A DNA stretch of 45,269 nt from Gudongella sp964604145 (GCA_964604145.1 CAZRXS010000005.1:1-45269), one strand, 5' to 3'. Numbered from the stretch's first letter, positions 34,664 through 43,962 are shown. Made by a program: numbers and translations. Notes: generated from the letters alone by a model not told the origin.

Positions 34664-36879
34664 TGGAATTAAAACACAATGAAAAGTTGGATATAAAGGA
34701 AATTTTAAAAGACCTTGAACATTATAGGCCAAAGAGAAGAGGTTGGCATTGGAGAGATGGAGTTGGCGAAAAAAGACAAATAGGTAAATTCGAGTATTAT
34801 GACTCTTCAGAGAATTTACTGCAATCACAACCACTTCCAGCTGCCAAATACTTTGACAATATTGATCCACAACCACAACCAGTTATAACAACTGAGATTG
34901 CATCTGGTAGATTTGAAGATGACATTAGAAGAATGAGAATGGCTGCATGGCACGGAGCTGACCATTTAATGGTAATTAGGACTGCTGGCCAATCTCACTT
35001 TGAATCTTTATTAGAAGGTACTCCTCAAGGAGTAGGTGGTATTCCTATTACTAGAAAGCAAGTAAGGGCACAAAGAAAAGCTCTTGATGCAATAGAAGAA
35101 GAAGTAGGAAGACCAATTAATTATCACTCATATGTATCAGGAGTAGCAGGACCTGAGATAGCTGTTATGTTTGCAGAAGAAGGCGTAAACGGGGCTCACC
35201 AGGATCCACAATACAATGTACTTTATAGAAATATAAATATGATTCGGTCTTTTGTAGATGCAGCAGAGGCAAAAAGCATTATGACTTGGGCAGATATAGC
35301 TCAAATTGACGGCGCTCACAATGCAAATGCTACTGCTAGAGAAGCTTGGAAAGTTATGCCAGAATTAATGGTACAACATGCCATAAACTCAATATTTTCG
35401 GTTAAAGTTGGAATGAAAAAAGGCAATATATGTCTGTCAACAGTTCCTCCAACTGCACCACCAGCACCTTGTATGAGACTAGACCTACCATATGCTGTTG
35501 CCTTACGAGAACTTTTTAAAGAGTATCGAATGAGAGCACAGATGAATACAAAATACATGGAATCTTCAACAAGAGAAGCAACAGTTACACATGTATTAAA
35601 TCTTTTAATATCTCAATTGACATCAGCAGATATCCAATCAACAATTACTCCAGATGAGGGAAGGAATGTCCCTTGGCATATATATAATATTGAAGCAACT
35701 GATACTGCTAAGCAAGCCTTTAACGGTATGGATGGATTAATGTCAATGTTAGAAATAAAAAGAGACAACAGCGAATTAGGAGATAAGGTAAGAGAGCTTA
35801 AAGAAAGAGCAATCTTATTTATGGAAGAGATGTTAGAGATTGGCGGCTATTTTAAAGCTGTAGAAGAAGGATTCTTTGTAGACTCTGGCCAATACCCTGA
35901 GCGTAATGCCGATGGAATAATAAGAAAAATTGACGGTGGAGTTGGCGAAGGGACAGTATATGAAAGAGATGCAGATTATATGGCTCCAGTAACTGGAGTT
36001 TTTGGATATAATAATCTTGAACAATATGGAGAAGAATATATTGACAATCCAGCAAAACTAATTGGTGGAGGAACTTTTGAAGATCCAGATAAAATTGTAT
36101 ATATTGATGAATTAGATGAAACTGACAATGTAAATGTTAGATTAGAAGAAGTAAAAGAACTAATGGACTCAACACTTATAAAACCAGAGATGGAATGGTT
36201 AGGAGATGGAATAGTTCATCTTACAATGTTTTTACCAACAGATATACGTACAGCAGAATTTGCAGCCCTTGAAATCGCTAGAAGAATGAACCTTCACGAC
36301 TGTGAATTAATTCATAAAGAAACCATGCAAGAAGCAGAAGGAGCAAGGGTTGAAATTAAGGGTAAGGTTGACTTTACAATAGATACTAGCAAACTAGTAA
36401 TACCTCCAAAACCAGAAGAAATGTCAGATGATGAAATAAGAGCAGAAATAGATGAAAATCCTCTTAGAGTAGTTGCTGCAACTGTTGGGGAGGATGAACA
36501 TTCAGTTGGGATGAGAGAGATAATAGATATTAAGCATGGCGGTATTGAAAGATACGGTATTGAAAGTCATATTCTTGGAACCTCCATATCAGTTGAGAAA
36601 CTAGTTGATGCAGCAATAGAACTAGATGCTGATGCAGTTTTAACATCTACAATAATTTCTCATGATGATATACATTATAAAAACATGAAAAAGCTTCATG
36701 AATATGCCATTGAAAGAGGAGTAAGAGATAAGCTGATATTTATAGCCGGGGGAACTCAAGTTTCAAATGAACTTGCAGTCGAAAATGGAATGGATGCAGG
36801 ATTTGGTCGTGGAACTAATGGTTCTCAAGTAGCCACATTCCTAGTTAAGAAAAGACGTGAGATGCAAGATGAAGATTAA
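34663..36879 (+). CDS. oraE: D-ornithine 4,5-aminomutase, E subunit
   Basis: OraE is the 738-residue catalytic subunit. It migrates the terminal amino group of D-ornithine to give 2,4-diaminopentanoate by radical chemistry with adenosylcobalamin and PLP. The N-terminal two-thirds form the TIM barrel. The C-terminal Rossmann-like domain has the base-off B12 motif D611-E-H613-S-V-G616. The PLP lysine lies 11 residues later at K624 (DIKHGG), the same spacing as the known C. sticklandii enzyme. The start is GTG 34663 with AGGAGG upstream, overlapping the oraS stop by one base. The next gene begins inside its end. Confidence 0.97.
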   Translation: MELKHNEKLDIKEILKDLEHYRPKRRGWHWRDGVGEKRQIGKFEYYDSSENLLQSQPLPAAKYFDNIDPQPQPVITTEIASGRFEDDIRRMRMAAWHGADHLMVIRTAGQSHFESLLEGTPQGVGGIPITRKQVRAQRKALDAIEEEVGRPINYHSYVSGVAGPEIAVMFAEEGVNGAHQDPQYNVLYRNINMIRSFVDAAEAKSIMTWADIAQIDGAHNANATAREAWKVMPELMVQHAINSIFSVKVGMKKGNICLSTVPPTAPPAPCMRLDLPYAVALRELFKEYRMRAQMNTKYMESSTREATVTHVLNLLISQLTSADIQSTITPDEGRNVPWHIYNIEATDTAKQAFNGMDGLMSMLEIKRDNSELGDKVRELKERAILFMEEMLEIGGYFKAVEEGFFVDSGQYPERNADGIIRKIDGGVGEGTVYERDADYMAPVTGVFGYNNLEQYGEEYIDNPAKLIGGGTFEDPDKIVYIDELDETDNVNVRLEEVKELMDSTLIKPEMEWLGDGIVHLTMFLPTDIRTAEFAALEIARRMNLHDCELIHKETMQEAEGARVEIKGKVDFTIDTSKLVIPPKPEEMSDDEIRAEIDENPLRVVAATVGEDEHSVGMREIIDIKHGGIERYGIESHILGTSISVEKLVDAAIELDADAVLTSTIISHDDIHYKNMKKLHEYAIERGVRDKLIFIAGGTQVSNELAVENGMDAGFGRGTNGSQVATFLVKKRREMQDED

Positions 36880-38236
36880 TCTTCTTGTTGCTGAAATTGG
36901 ATCTACTACAACTGTTGTAAATGCTTTCGATGATATCTCGACTGATCCTAAATTTATTGGTCAAGGACAAGGAGCAACATCTGTATTAGAAGGAGATGTT
37001 AATATTGGTCTTCAAACTGCAATAGAAGATTTAAAGACAAGTCTAGGTGCTAACACCTTAGAATATGATGATCTTATAGCCACCAGCTCAGCTGCTGGTG
37101 GCCTTAGGATGAGTGTTCATGGTCTTGTCTTTGATATGACAGTAAGGGCAGCTAAAGAGGCAGCATTAGGTGCAGGAGCGAATATAAAGTATATAACGGC
37201 AGGTAGGTTAAGAAAGTCGGACTTAAGAAAAATTAAAGAGATAAATCCAAATATAATATTAATTGCTGGTGGGGTGGATTATGGAGAAAGAGAGACAGCG
37301 CTTTACAACAGTGAGCTAATAGTTACATTAGGTCTTTCCATTCCTGTAATATATGCTGGAAATATTGAAAATATTGAAGATATAAAGGATATATTTAAAG
37401 ATACTAAACACGAATTATACATTGTGGAAAATGTATATCCTAATATTGATGAGTTAAATATTGAACCAACCAGAAAAGTTATTCAATCTGTCTTTGAAAG
37501 ACATATTATCCATGCACCTGGTATGGAAAAAATAAGAGAGTTAGTAACAGGTAATATTATGCCAACCCCGGGGGCTGTAATGCAGGCTAGCCAGCTATTA
37601 TACGATGAAATAGGAGACTTAATAACAGTTGATGTAGGAGGAGCTACTACAGATGTGCATTCCGTTACAGAAGATAGCGAAGAAATAGCGAGAATTATCT
37701 TAAGCCCAGAACCTAAAGCCAAAAGAACCGTTGAAGGTGATCTTGGTGTATTTGTTAATATGAAAAATATTGTAGATATGGTTGGAGAAGAAAAGTTAAT
37801 TGATGAACTGGAAATTGACCTTGATGCTCTTCACAATCTTGTTAAAAATCATAAACCCTTACCCCAAACTAATCTTGAAAAGAAATTTGTAGAGGTTTTG
37901 GCTGAACATGCTACAATTACAGGTGTAAAAAGACATGCTGGGAAACTAAAACAGATATATGGTCCAAGGGGAAAGAAAACCATAGCAGAGGGCAAGGACT
38001 TAACAGGAGTTAAATATCTAATTGGAACAGGTGGTGCACTCACCAGGTTAGATGGGAAATTGGATATTTTAAGGGGGATACCACTGTCAAATAGTGGTAC
38101 GGACTTACTTCCCAATACCGAGGTTGAAATATTAATTGACAATCACTATATTATGGCATCCTTAGGGGTTATGTCTAAAAAGTACCCAGAAGTGGCACTA
38201 AATCTTTTATTAAAAAGTTTTGGAATAAAGAAATAA
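36869..38236 (+). CDS. GlmL/MutL-family ATPase of the aminomutase operon
   Basis: This is a 455-residue protein of the GlmL/MutL family (not the mismatch-repair MutL). It has an ASKHA-type actin-like ATPase fold. The phosphate-1 loop is AEIGSTTTVVNAFD at the N-terminus and the phosphate-2 loop is DVGGATTDVHSV. Relatives accompany glutamate mutase and are thought to reactivate or load the B12 enzyme. Here it lies between oraE and orr, so a chaperone role for ornithine aminomutase is likely (inference). ATG 36869 gives the normal family N-terminus; GTG 36857 is an alternative. It overlaps oraE by 11 bp, so coupled translation is likely. Confidence 0.9.
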   Translation: MKINLLVAEIGSTTTVVNAFDDISTDPKFIGQGQGATSVLEGDVNIGLQTAIEDLKTSLGANTLEYDDLIATSSAAGGLRMSVHGLVFDMTVRAAKEAALGAGANIKYITAGRLRKSDLRKIKEINPNIILIAGGVDYGERETALYNSELIVTLGLSIPVIYAGNIENIEDIKDIFKDTKHELYIVENVYPNIDELNIEPTRKVIQSVFERHIIHAPGMEKIRELVTGNIMPTPGAVMQASQLLYDEIGDLITVDVGGATTDVHSVTEDSEEIARIILSPEPKAKRTVEGDLGVFVNMKNIVDMVGEEKLIDELEIDLDALHNLVKNHKPLPQTNLEKKFVEVLAEHATITGVKRHAGKLKQIYGPRGKKTIAEGKDLTGVKYLIGTGGALTRLDGKLDILRGIPLSNSGTDLLPNTEVEILIDNHYIMASLGVMSKKYPEVALNLLLKSFGIKK

Positions 38237-38247
38237 AGGGGGTCTAT

Positions 38248-39309
38248 ATGGCTTATCCAAGAGTTGTTATAGAAACAAAAAAAATAGAACAAAATGTAAA
38301 AGCAGTTTTGAAAAAAATGAAAGAAAAAAATATTACTCTCGCAGGAGTAACCAAAGGTTTCTGCGCTTATCCGCAAATAGCACAGGCGTTTTTAAGTGGT
38401 GGAGTAGATTATTTAGCAGATTCAAGAATACAAAATCTTAAAAAAATAGCAAACTTAAATGCGCCAAAGATGATGCTTAGACTCCCAATGATATCCGAGG
38501 CAGAAGAGTTAGTAAAATACGCTGATATTTCTTTAAATTCAGAGATAGAGACAATTAAAGCTTTGGATTCAGCCAGCCAGAAGTTAGGTAAAGTTCATCA
38601 GATAATCCTAATGGTTGACCTTGGTGACTTAAGAGAAGGTTATTATAAAGAAGAGAATCTTCACAAAGCAATAGAAGAGATATTAACCCTAGAGTGGATC
38701 CAGCTTAAAGGCTTGGGAGTAAACTTAACATGCTATGGTGGAGTTATTCCTAAATACGGTATTTTAAATAGACTTTCTGAGATGAAAAAGAGAATTGAAA
38801 ATAAATATAGCATTGAACTAGATATTATATCAGGAGGAAACTCAAGTACAGTTTATTTACTAGATGATAAACTACCTAAAGAGATAAACAACCTTAGACT
38901 AGGTGAGGCCATTATCTTAGGAAGAGAATCTGCCTACCAAAAGCATATTGAAGGAACAGACCAGAATCCATTTACACTAGAAGCTGAAGTTATAGAAGTG
39001 AAAGAAAAGCCCTCAGTGCCAACTGAAGAAATAGGAAAAGACGCATTTGGTCAAACTCCTACATTTGTAGATAGAGGAATAAGAAAGAGAATTCTATGTG
39101 CAGTTGGAAAACAAGATGTAGATTTAGAAACCCTATTTCCAGTAGACAAGGACCTAATAATACTTGGTGGAAGCTCAGATCACTTGATTATAGATGGCTC
39201 AGATTCTAAAAATGATTATAAAGTTGGAGATATTTTATCTTTCCATATGGAATATGTAAGTATGCTTCGTATAATGACATCTGAATATATAGAAAAATAT
39301 GTGATATAA
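38248..39309 (+). CDS. orr: Ornithine racemase (PLP)
   Basis: Orr converts L- to D-ornithine, the substrate of OraSE. The 353-residue protein has the fold-type III (alanine racemase N-domain) barrel with PLP lysine K36 in AGVTKGF. SGGNSSTVYLL and RLGEAIILGRES are consistent with PLP phosphate binding. It lacks the full C-terminal domain architecture of classical Alr and matches the YhfX/ornithine racemase group. AAGGGGG precedes ATG 38248. It is the last visible gene of the operon, ending 20 bp before the assembly gap, so a further gene or a terminator may be hidden there. Confidence 0.94.
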   Translation: MAYPRVVIETKKIEQNVKAVLKKMKEKNITLAGVTKGFCAYPQIAQAFLSGGVDYLADSRIQNLKKIANLNAPKMMLRLPMISEAEELVKYADISLNSEIETIKALDSASQKLGKVHQIILMVDLGDLREGYYKEENLHKAIEEILTLEWIQLKGLGVNLTCYGGVIPKYGILNRLSEMKKRIENKYSIELDIISGGNSSTVYLLDDKLPKEINNLRLGEAIILGRESAYQKHIEGTDQNPFTLEAEVIEVKEKPSVPTEEIGKDAFGQTPTFVDRGIRKRILCAVGKQDVDLETLFPVDKDLIILGGSSDHLIIDGSDSKNDYKVGDILSFHMEYVSMLRIMTSEYIEKYVI

Positions 39310-39329
39310 TATAGAAAACTATATAAAAA

Positions 39330-39429
39330 NNNNNNNNNNNNNNNNNNNNNNNNNNNNNNNNNNNNNNNNNNNNNNNNNNNNNNNNNNNNNNNNNNNNNNN
39401 NNNNNNNNNNNNNNNNNNNNNNNNNNNNN
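39330..39429. other. Assembly gap (100 N)
   Basis: Exactly 100 N in a row is a conventional scaffold placeholder, so the true distance between orr and rarA is unknown. Adjacency and transcript continuity across it cannot be claimed. Confidence 0.98.
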
Positions 39430-39440
39430 AAGGTGATGTA

Positions 39441-40757
39441 ATGGATTTATTTACGATGTCAATGGAAGAAAAGTTAAAAAAACAGGCCCCTCTAGCAGAC
39501 AGGATGAGGCCTGTTTTAATTGATGAATTTGTTGGACAAGACCACCTACTAGGAGAGGGGAAACACCTTAGTAGGGCGATTAAGGCCGACAGAATTCATT
39601 CTATGATCTTCTATGGGCCTCCAGGTACAGGCAAAACAACTTTAGCAATGATTATAGCAAATCAAACCAAGATGAATTTTGAGAAGCTATCAGCAGTAAG
39701 TTCGGGAGTAAAAGATATAAGAGAAGTTATTGGGCGAGCTGAGGAAGGTTTAAAGCTATATAATAAAAGGACAATATTATTTATTGATGAAATACACAGA
39801 TTTAATAAGTCTCAACAAGATGCCCTCCTACCCTTTGTTGAAAGAGGAATAATAATATTAATAGGTGCAACTACAGAAAACCCTTATTTTGAAGTAAATA
39901 AAGCCCTTCTTTCAAGGGCAATGGTCCTAGTTTTAAAACCACTAGAAAGAGAAGATCTTGAAAAACTATTAGATAGAGCTTTAACAGATAAAGAAAGAGG
40001 ACTTGGAAACTACAAAGTCAAGGTAAGCGAGGATGCAAAGGATTATCTCTTAACTATTTCTCAAGGTGATGGGAGAATCTTATTAAACTCATTAGAAATT
40101 GGAGTTTTATCAACAGATCCAGATGATGCAGAAATAAGAAATATAGACTTAGAGGGCATAAAAGAGTCAATTCAAACAAAAACAGCTAAGTATGATAAAG
40201 GTGGAGATGAACATTACGATACAATCTCAGCATTTATTAAGAGCATGAGAGGGTCAGATCCAAATGCGACATTGTATTATTTAGCTAAAATGATAAATGC
40301 AGGTGAAGACCCTATTTTCATAGCAAGACGGATAATTATAGCTGCAAGTGAAGATGTTGGCAATGCTGATCCAAGAGCTCTACAAGTTGCCACAGCTGCC
40401 CTAAGTGCAGTTCATGCTATTGGAATGCCAGAGGGAAGAATTATACTATCTCAGGCTGCCTTATATATTGCAACAGCTCCAAAGAGCAATGCTTCCTATA
40501 TAGGAATAGACAAGGCATTAGATGATATAAAAAATAAAGAAATAGGTCATATACCAGGCCATTTAAAAGACTCACACTATACAGGCTCAAAAGCTCTAGG
40601 CCATGGGAAAAACTATAAATATCCACACGCTTACCCAAAGCACTATGTTAAACAGCAGTATTTGCCAGATAACTTAAAGGATACCGTCTACTATAAACCT
40701 ACAGAAAATGGATATGAAAAGCATATAAGAGAGCATCTAAAAAAATTGGAAGAATAA
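39441..40757 (+). CDS. rarA: Replication-associated recombination protein RarA (MgsA)
   Basis: RarA is a clamp-loader-like AAA+ ATPase acting at stalled replication forks. The 438-residue protein starts with ADRMRPVLIDEFVGQDHL. It carries Walker A YGPPGTGKTTLA near residue 55, Walker B FIDEIHRF, sensor-1 GATTENPYF and LLSRAMVLVLKPL with the arginine finger. The C-terminal tetramerisation region (ASEDVGNADPRALQVA, HAYPKHYVKQQYLP) is complete. AAGGTGATG lies before ATG 39441. Upstream sequence is lost in the assembly gap, so its promoter cannot be assessed. Confidence 0.96.
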   Translation: MDLFTMSMEEKLKKQAPLADRMRPVLIDEFVGQDHLLGEGKHLSRAIKADRIHSMIFYGPPGTGKTTLAMIIANQTKMNFEKLSAVSSGVKDIREVIGRAEEGLKLYNKRTILFIDEIHRFNKSQQDALLPFVERGIIILIGATTENPYFEVNKALLSRAMVLVLKPLEREDLEKLLDRALTDKERGLGNYKVKVSEDAKDYLLTISQGDGRILLNSLEIGVLSTDPDDAEIRNIDLEGIKESIQTKTAKYDKGGDEHYDTISAFIKSMRGSDPNATLYYLAKMINAGEDPIFIARRIIIAASEDVGNADPRALQVATAALSAVHAIGMPEGRIILSQAALYIATAPKSNASYIGIDKALDDIKNKEIGHIPGHLKDSHYTGSKALGHGKNYKYPHAYPKHYVKQQYLPDNLKDTVYYKPTENGYEKHIREHLKKLEE

Positions 40758-40773
40758 ATATCCCCCAGCCTAG

Positions 40774-40802
40774 TTGACAAAGAGTCGGGAAATTACTATA
40801 AT
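40774..40802 (+). promoter_or_regulatory. Consensus sigma-A promoter of asnS
   Basis: TTGACA (40774-40779) and TATAAT (40797-40802) are perfect and 17 bp apart. The predicted start near 40809 gives a leader of about 80 bases. Confidence 0.92.
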
Positions 40803-40832
40803 TATCTAAAATAGAGAATTAGATAGGGCATA

Positions 40833-40874
40833 GGGACGCCTCTCGTCTTTATTATTAGGAGCGAGGGGTGTTTT
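40833..40874 (+). promoter_or_regulatory. Leader hairpin before asnS
   Basis: CGCCTCTCG pairs with CGAGGGGTG (two G-U pairs) across a loop containing TCTTTATTATTAGGAG, and TTTT follows. It could act as a weak attenuator. It also covers the GAGGGG that might otherwise serve an upstream ATG at 40876. It lacks T-box motifs. Confidence 0.5.
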
Positions 40875-40890
40875 GATGGGAGGAATGAGA

Positions 40891-42279
40891 TTGAAATTAT
40901 CAGTAAAAGAGATATTTAGGAATTACAAAGAATATGTTTCAAAAGATTTAAGCCTAGAGGGATGGATTAGAACTTCAAGGTCTTCAAAGACATTTGGTTT
41001 TATAGAACTAAATGATGGAACTTTCTTTAAGAATATTCAAATTGTTTATGACGATTCTTTAATAAATTTTAAAGAAATAGAAAAATTTTCAATTTATTCA
41101 GCGATTATAGTAAAAGGAGAGCTTGTAGAAACAAAAGGAGCAAAGCAAGCATTTGAGATTAAAGCAAAAGAGATAATCTTAGAAGGAAACTCAAATAATG
41201 ACTATCCAATCCAGAAAAAGAGACATTCACTAGAATATCTTAGGACAATTGCGCATTTAAGACCAAGGACAAATATATACAGTGCTGTATTTAGAGTTCG
41301 GTCTGTATTATCTTTTGCAGTTCATAAATTTTTCCAAGAGAGAGACTTTGTCTATGTACATACTCCAATAATAACTGCATCAGATGCAGAGGGTGCAGGA
41401 GAGATGTTTAGAGTATCAACAATTGATTCCTTAAATCCCCCTTTAACAGATGATAAAAAAGTAGATTATTCTAAGGACTTTTTTGGTAAAGAAACTCATT
41501 TAACTGTAAGTGGTCAATTACAAGCTGAAGCATTTGCACTAGCTTTTAAAGATGTATACACATTTGGACCTACATTTAGAGCTGAAAATTCTAATACTGC
41601 TAGGCATGCTGCAGAGTTTTGGATGATTGAACCAGAGATAGCATTTGCAGACTTAAATGACAATATGAAGCTCGCAGAGGATATGTTTAAGTATATGATC
41701 CAATATGTTTTAGATAATGCAAAAGAAGAAATGGAATTTTTTGATAGCTTTGTAAGCAAGGGTATTATTGAAAAACTCGAAAAAATCGTCCAAGAAGACT
41801 TTGGGGTAATAACATACACACAAGCTGTAAAACTATTAATTGAATCGAAAGTAGACTTTCAGTATCCAGTAGAGTGGGGCATTGACCTTCAAACTGAACA
41901 TGAAAGATATATTACAGAAAAGATATTTAATAAGCCTGTTTTTGTTATAGATTACCCAAAAGAAATCAAAGCATTCTATATGAGGGTAAATGAAGATAAT
42001 AAAACTGTAGCAGCAATGGATCTTTTAGTTCCAGGAGTCGGGGAAATAATCGGGGGCAGCCAAAGGGAAGAAAGATTAGATGTCTTAACAGAAAAAATAA
42101 AAGAAAATGGTATGGATCCTGAAGACTACTGGTGGTATTTAGAGCTTAGAAAATACGGTGGTACAAAACACGCAGGATATGGTCTAGGATTTGAGAGAGC
42201 AATAATGTATATTACCGGAGTAACTAATATAAGAGATGTTATCCCATTTCCAAGGACAATACATTCAGCTGAATTTTAA
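40891..42279 (+). CDS. asnS: Asparaginyl-tRNA synthetase
   Basis: AsnRS charges tRNA-Asn with asparagine. This class II enzyme of about 462 residues has an N-terminal OB-fold (EGWIRTSRSSKTFGFIELNDGTFF). Motif 2 is FRAENSNTARHAAEFWMIEPE and motif 3 is GGTKHAGYGLGFERAIMYITG. The fingerprint fits AsnRS rather than AspRS. The start is ambiguous. TTG 40891 lies 7 bases after GGGAGG. ATG 40885 is too close to that site, and ATG 40876 would use a GAGGGG that lies inside the leader hairpin. The gene has its own consensus promoter. Confidence 0.93.
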   Translation: MKLSVKEIFRNYKEYVSKDLSLEGWIRTSRSSKTFGFIELNDGTFFKNIQIVYDDSLINFKEIEKFSIYSAIIVKGELVETKGAKQAFEIKAKEIILEGNSNNDYPIQKKRHSLEYLRTIAHLRPRTNIYSAVFRVRSVLSFAVHKFFQERDFVYVHTPIITASDAEGAGEMFRVSTIDSLNPPLTDDKKVDYSKDFFGKETHLTVSGQLQAEAFALAFKDVYTFGPTFRAENSNTARHAAEFWMIEPEIAFADLNDNMKLAEDMFKYMIQYVLDNAKEEMEFFDSFVSKGIIEKLEKIVQEDFGVITYTQAVKLLIESKVDFQYPVEWGIDLQTEHERYITEKIFNKPVFVIDYPKEIKAFYMRVNEDNKTVAAMDLLVPGVGEIIGGSQREERLDVLTEKIKENGMDPEDYWWYLELRKYGGTKHAGYGLGFERAIMYITGVTNIRDVIPFPRTIHSAEF

Positions 42280-42342
42280 AGGCTATAAAAATATTTAAAA
42301 AATTGGTGCAAAAAAAATTGCAAAAAAATTTAATAAATTGTG

Positions 42343-42371
42343 TTGCAATTTAAAATATACTGGTATATAAT
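42343..42371 (+). promoter_or_regulatory. Sigma-A promoter of the T-box operon
   Basis: TTGCAA (42343-42348) and TATAAT (42366-42371) are 17 bp apart. The predicted start near 42378 is about 30 bases before stem I of the first T-box. Confidence 0.75.
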
Positions 42372-42409
42372 CAATCCTAATACAAATAAACATAAAAACT
42401 AAAAATTAA

Positions 42410-42619
42410 AAATCTATTGATTGGAAGAGTAAGTAAGGGAAGTTTTAAGCGAGTTAGAGTAGAGTGTGAGTCTAACAAACAGAACTTATTGAAAAGGACC
42501 CATGAAGATTATCGGCTATGGTCGTTAAAAATTTGAGTGGAAATAGTTTATTTATTTCAATTAGAGTGGTACCGCGATATCCTTTCGTCTCTTTGTAGAG
42601 ATTGAAAGGATTTTTTTAT
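42410..42619 (+). promoter_or_regulatory. T-box leader 1, arginine specifier (AGG)
   Basis: The T-box sequence GTGGTACCGCG is at 42566-42576. In stem I, AGTA (42428-42431) faces GAA (42491-42493) as the loop-E motif. AGTAAG (42432-42437) pairs with CTTATT (42485-42490). By alignment with glyQS-type specifier loops, GAA-A is followed by the codon AGG (42495-42497) and then A, giving arginine. The terminator pairs ATCCTTTC with GAAAGGAT (42579-42610) and is followed by a run of T. Uncharged tRNA-Arg would allow readthrough into the GTPase gene. Confidence 0.9.
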
Positions 42620-42639
42620 TTAAATTGGGAGGTTTATTT

Positions 42640-43962
42640 ATGGAAAAGACAAATGTAATTATTATGGGTGCAGCGGGTAGAGACTTTCATGTATTTAATA
42701 CTTATTTTAGGGACAATGAAAATTATAACATAGCAGGATTTACTGCTGCTCAAATACCAAATATAGATGGAAGGCAATATCCAACAGAGCTGGCCGGGAA
42801 ATTATATCCAGATGGCATTCCTATATACCCAGAGGAAGAATTAGAAAAACTAATAAAAGATAAAGATATTACTCAAGTAATATTTGCATATAGTGATATT
42901 TCACACGAGGACCTTATGCATAAAGCTTCAACAGTATTAAGTGCTGGTGCTGATTTTAGATTAATGGGTCCTAAAAACACAAGTATAGAATCTACAAAAC
43001 CTGTTATATCAGTTTGTGCAGTAAGAACAGGGGTAGGGAAAAGCCAGACAACAAGAAGGGTATCAGATATTCTTAAAAAGATGGGTAAAAAAGTAGTTGC
43101 AATACGGCATCCCATGCCCTATGGAGATTTGAAAGACCAAATTTGTCAAAGGTTTGCATCATATGACGACTTAGATAAACATAAGTGTACTATCGAAGAA
43201 AGAGAAGAGTATGAACCCCATATAGACAATGGAGTTATAGTATATTCAGGTGTGGATTATGAAATAATCCTTAGAGAAGCTGAAAAAGAGGCAGATGTAA
43301 TACTTTGGGATGGAGGAAATAATGATTTTTCATTTTACAAATCAGACTTAGATATAGTCCTTGTAGACCCATTAAGACCAGGTCAAGAAATTAGCTATCA
43401 TCCTGGTGAGACAAATTTAAAAACCGCAGATATAATAATTATCAATAAAATAGACTCTGCAGATAAAAAAGATGTAGAACTTGTAAGAAAAAATATCGCA
43501 AAATACAATAAAAATGCAAGAATAGTAGAAGCAGCATCTCCAATTAAAGTAGAAAATGGCGATCAAATAAGGGGTAAAAAGGTTTTAGTAATAGAAGATG
43601 GCCCGACTTTAACTCATGGGGGTATGAAATATGGGGCAGGAATGGTAGCAGCTAAAAAATACGGTGCTGGTGAAGTAGTAGATGCAAAGCCTTATGCTAT
43701 TGGTAGTATAAAAGACACCTACAAGAAGTATAATCATCTAGAACTCATATTACCAGCTATGGGATATGGGGATAAACAGGTAGAAGAACTTGAAAAGATG
43801 GTCAATAATATTGATTGTGATCTAGTAATTTCTGGGACACCAATAGATATTACAAGGGTTATAGATACAAATAAAAAAATAGTAAGGGTGGGATATAGTT
43901 TACAAGAAATAGGAGATCCGAACCTAGAAGATATACTAAAAGAATTTATAATTAAATATTAA
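42640..43962 (+). CDS. COG2403-type P-loop GTPase (cyclic 2,3-diphosphoglycerate synthetase-like)
   Basis: This 440-residue protein resembles archaeal cyclic 2,3-diphosphoglycerate synthetases. It has an N-terminal Rossmann-like domain (VIIMGAAGRDFHVFNTYF) and a P-loop, AVRTGVGKSQTTR, near residue 130. A Walker B-like segment is VILWDGGNNDFSF, and NKIDSADKKD resembles a G4 motif. Bacterial members have no settled function, and cyclic DPG is not expected in this organism. Control by an Arg T-box and the following ornithine carbamoyltransferase point to arginine or carbamoyl-phosphate metabolism (inference). The start is ATG 42640, 7 bases after GGGAGG. A second T-box begins at its stop codon. 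Confidence 0.8.
   Translation: MEKTNVIIMGAAGRDFHVFNTYFRDNENYNIAGFTAAQIPNIDGRQYPTELAGKLYPDGIPIYPEEELEKLIKDKDITQVIFAYSDISHEDLMHKASTVLSAGADFRLMGPKNTSIESTKPVISVCAVRTGVGKSQTTRRVSDILKKMGKKVVAIRHPMPYGDLKDQICQRFASYDDLDKHKCTIEEREEYEPHIDNGVIVYSGVDYEIILREAEKEADVILWDGGNNDFSFYKSDLDIVLVDPLRPGQEISYHPGETNLKTADIIIINKIDSADKKDVELVRKNIAKYNKNARIVEAASPIKVENGDQIRGKKVLVIEDGPTLTHGGMKYGAGMVAAKKYGAGEVVDAKPYAIGSIKDTYKKYNHLELILPAMGYGDKQVEELEKMVNNIDCDLVISGTPIDITRVIDTNKKIVRVGYSLQEIGDPNLEDILKEFIIKY

Noticed and set aside
36869..38236. DNA mismatch-repair MutL
   Set aside because: The shared name is misleading. The sequence has actin-like ATPase loops and no GHKL ATPase motifs.
40833..40874. asnS leader as a T-box
   Set aside because: It is too short and has no TGGNACCGCG sequence or stem I motifs.
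43947..43952. TATAAT as an independent promoter for argF
   Set aside because: No acceptable -35 lies 16-18 bp upstream and there is no extended -10. It is kept only as a caveat.
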